64,000 bases of DNA from Alcaligenaceae bacterium (GTDB lineage Bacteria > Pseudomonadota > Gammaproteobacteria > Burkholderiales > Burkholderiaceae_B): positions 1 through 64,000 of the forward strand of contig JAJUFT010000002.1 in the NCBI GenBank assembly GCA_029263615.1. The letters run 5' to 3'. Within the stretch, counting starts at the first letter, position 1, and every line of letters starts with the position of its first letter. The position numbers and the translations under genes were made by a program. The notes beneath the pieces are model-generated. The model did no database searches and was not told the DNA's origin. It was given only the letters and a program-made list of their open reading frames with translations. Of this stretch, positions 63,289-64,000 are shown piece after piece.

Positions 63289-64000
63289 ATGACAACACAG
63301 GTTTATTCCGAATGGGTCGGGCGCAAGGAGACATACCCCGACAATCTTGACCCCGGCCATGTGCGTCAGGTCGCGCTGGCCTTGAATCAGCCGGCCCCCA
63401 TCGCCGGCGAACCGCTGCCGCATCTGTGGATCTGGGCGCATTTCGTGCGCGGTCAGGCCTATGACGAGCTGGGTCGTGACGGCCATCCTGCCCGAGGCAG
63501 CCTGCTGCCGCCGGTCGGCACGCGCAACCGCATGTGGGCGGGCAGTCGCGTGCGTTTCATCGAACCGTTGCGGGTGGGCACACCTGCCGAGCGTCAGTCC
63601 ACCATTCTGAAAATCGAAGAGAAACAGGGGCGGACCGGTACCTTGGTGTTCTTCACCGTCCAGCATGACTACCTTCAGGATGGCCGGCTTTGCGTGTCCG
63701 AAGAGCAGGACATCGTGTATCGCGACCCCTCGCCACCCAAGCTCGAGGGCAGCATTCCCGCGCCCGCGCGTGACTGGGGCGCCACGGTTGAGCCCAGCAC
63801 CGTCATGTTGTTCCGCTACTCGGCCGTGACTTTCAACGGCCATCGCATTCACTACGATCTGGATTACGTCACCAAGGTCGAAGGCTATCCGGGTCTCGTG
63901 GTACACGGGCCGCTGATTGCCACCCACATGGTGCAGGCCTGTGTGGACGCCAACCCGGGGCGGGAAGTCGCCAGCTTCCAGTTTCGCGGTTTGCGGCCGC
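63289..64000 (+). CDS. MaoC-like/mesaconyl-C4-CoA hydratase-type dehydratase (3' end outside window)
   Basis: MTTQVYSEWVGRKETYPDNLDPGHVRQVALALNQP...LWIWAHFVRGQ...FRYSAVTFNGHRIHYDLDYVTKVEGYPGLVVHGPLIATHM. Confidence 0.85.
   Translation, partial: MTTQVYSEWVGRKETYPDNLDPGHVRQVALALNQPAPIAGEPLPHLWIWAHFVRGQAYDELGRDGHPARGSLLPPVGTRNRMWAGSRVRFIEPLRVGTPAERQSTILKIEEKQGRTGTLVFFTVQHDYLQDGRLCVSEEQDIVYRDPSPPKLEGSIPAPARDWGATVEPSTVMLFRYSAVTFNGHRIHYDLDYVTKVEGYPGLVVHGPLIATHMVQACVDANPGREVASFQFRGLRP

Overview
Window of ordinary high-GC betaproteobacterial chromosome. The MurE-MurF fusion and overall gene content suggest Burkholderiales, possibly near Alcaligenaceae; this is an inference from gene content, not a search. 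It opens with the 3' end of a 5S rRNA and carries pyrC, uup, the RNase P RNA gene, and a complete dcw cluster (mraZ-rsmH-ftsL-ftsI-murE/murF fusion-mraY-murD-ftsW-murG-murC-ddl-ftsQ-ftsA-ftsZ-lpxC). These are followed by a DUF721/DciA-like gene, an M23 peptidase, secA, mgtE, mnmC, tRNA-Lys, metNIQ, a glnHPQ-like operon, amgK-murU, lptD-surA-rsmA, gmhB-plsC, glyQS and a class I fumarase. I see no CRISPR array, prophage, IS element or classical defence island. The best leads are: (1) a GH31-family protein whose catalytic motifs look eroded; (2) a FadE-like acyl-CoA dehydrogenase homologue that lacks the TSPEAGSDA-type flavin motif and the catalytic-Glu segment; (3) a glutamine-type ABC permease with an apparent ~60-residue two-TM insertion interrupted by one in-frame TGA; (4) a T4 DenV-like pyrimidine-dimer glycosylase that overlaps a convergent lipocalin gene and has lost the C-terminal aromatic motif; (5) four 10-bp MraZ-type repeats lying over the dcw promoter and RBS. 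Family comparisons are from memory and need alignment to confirm.
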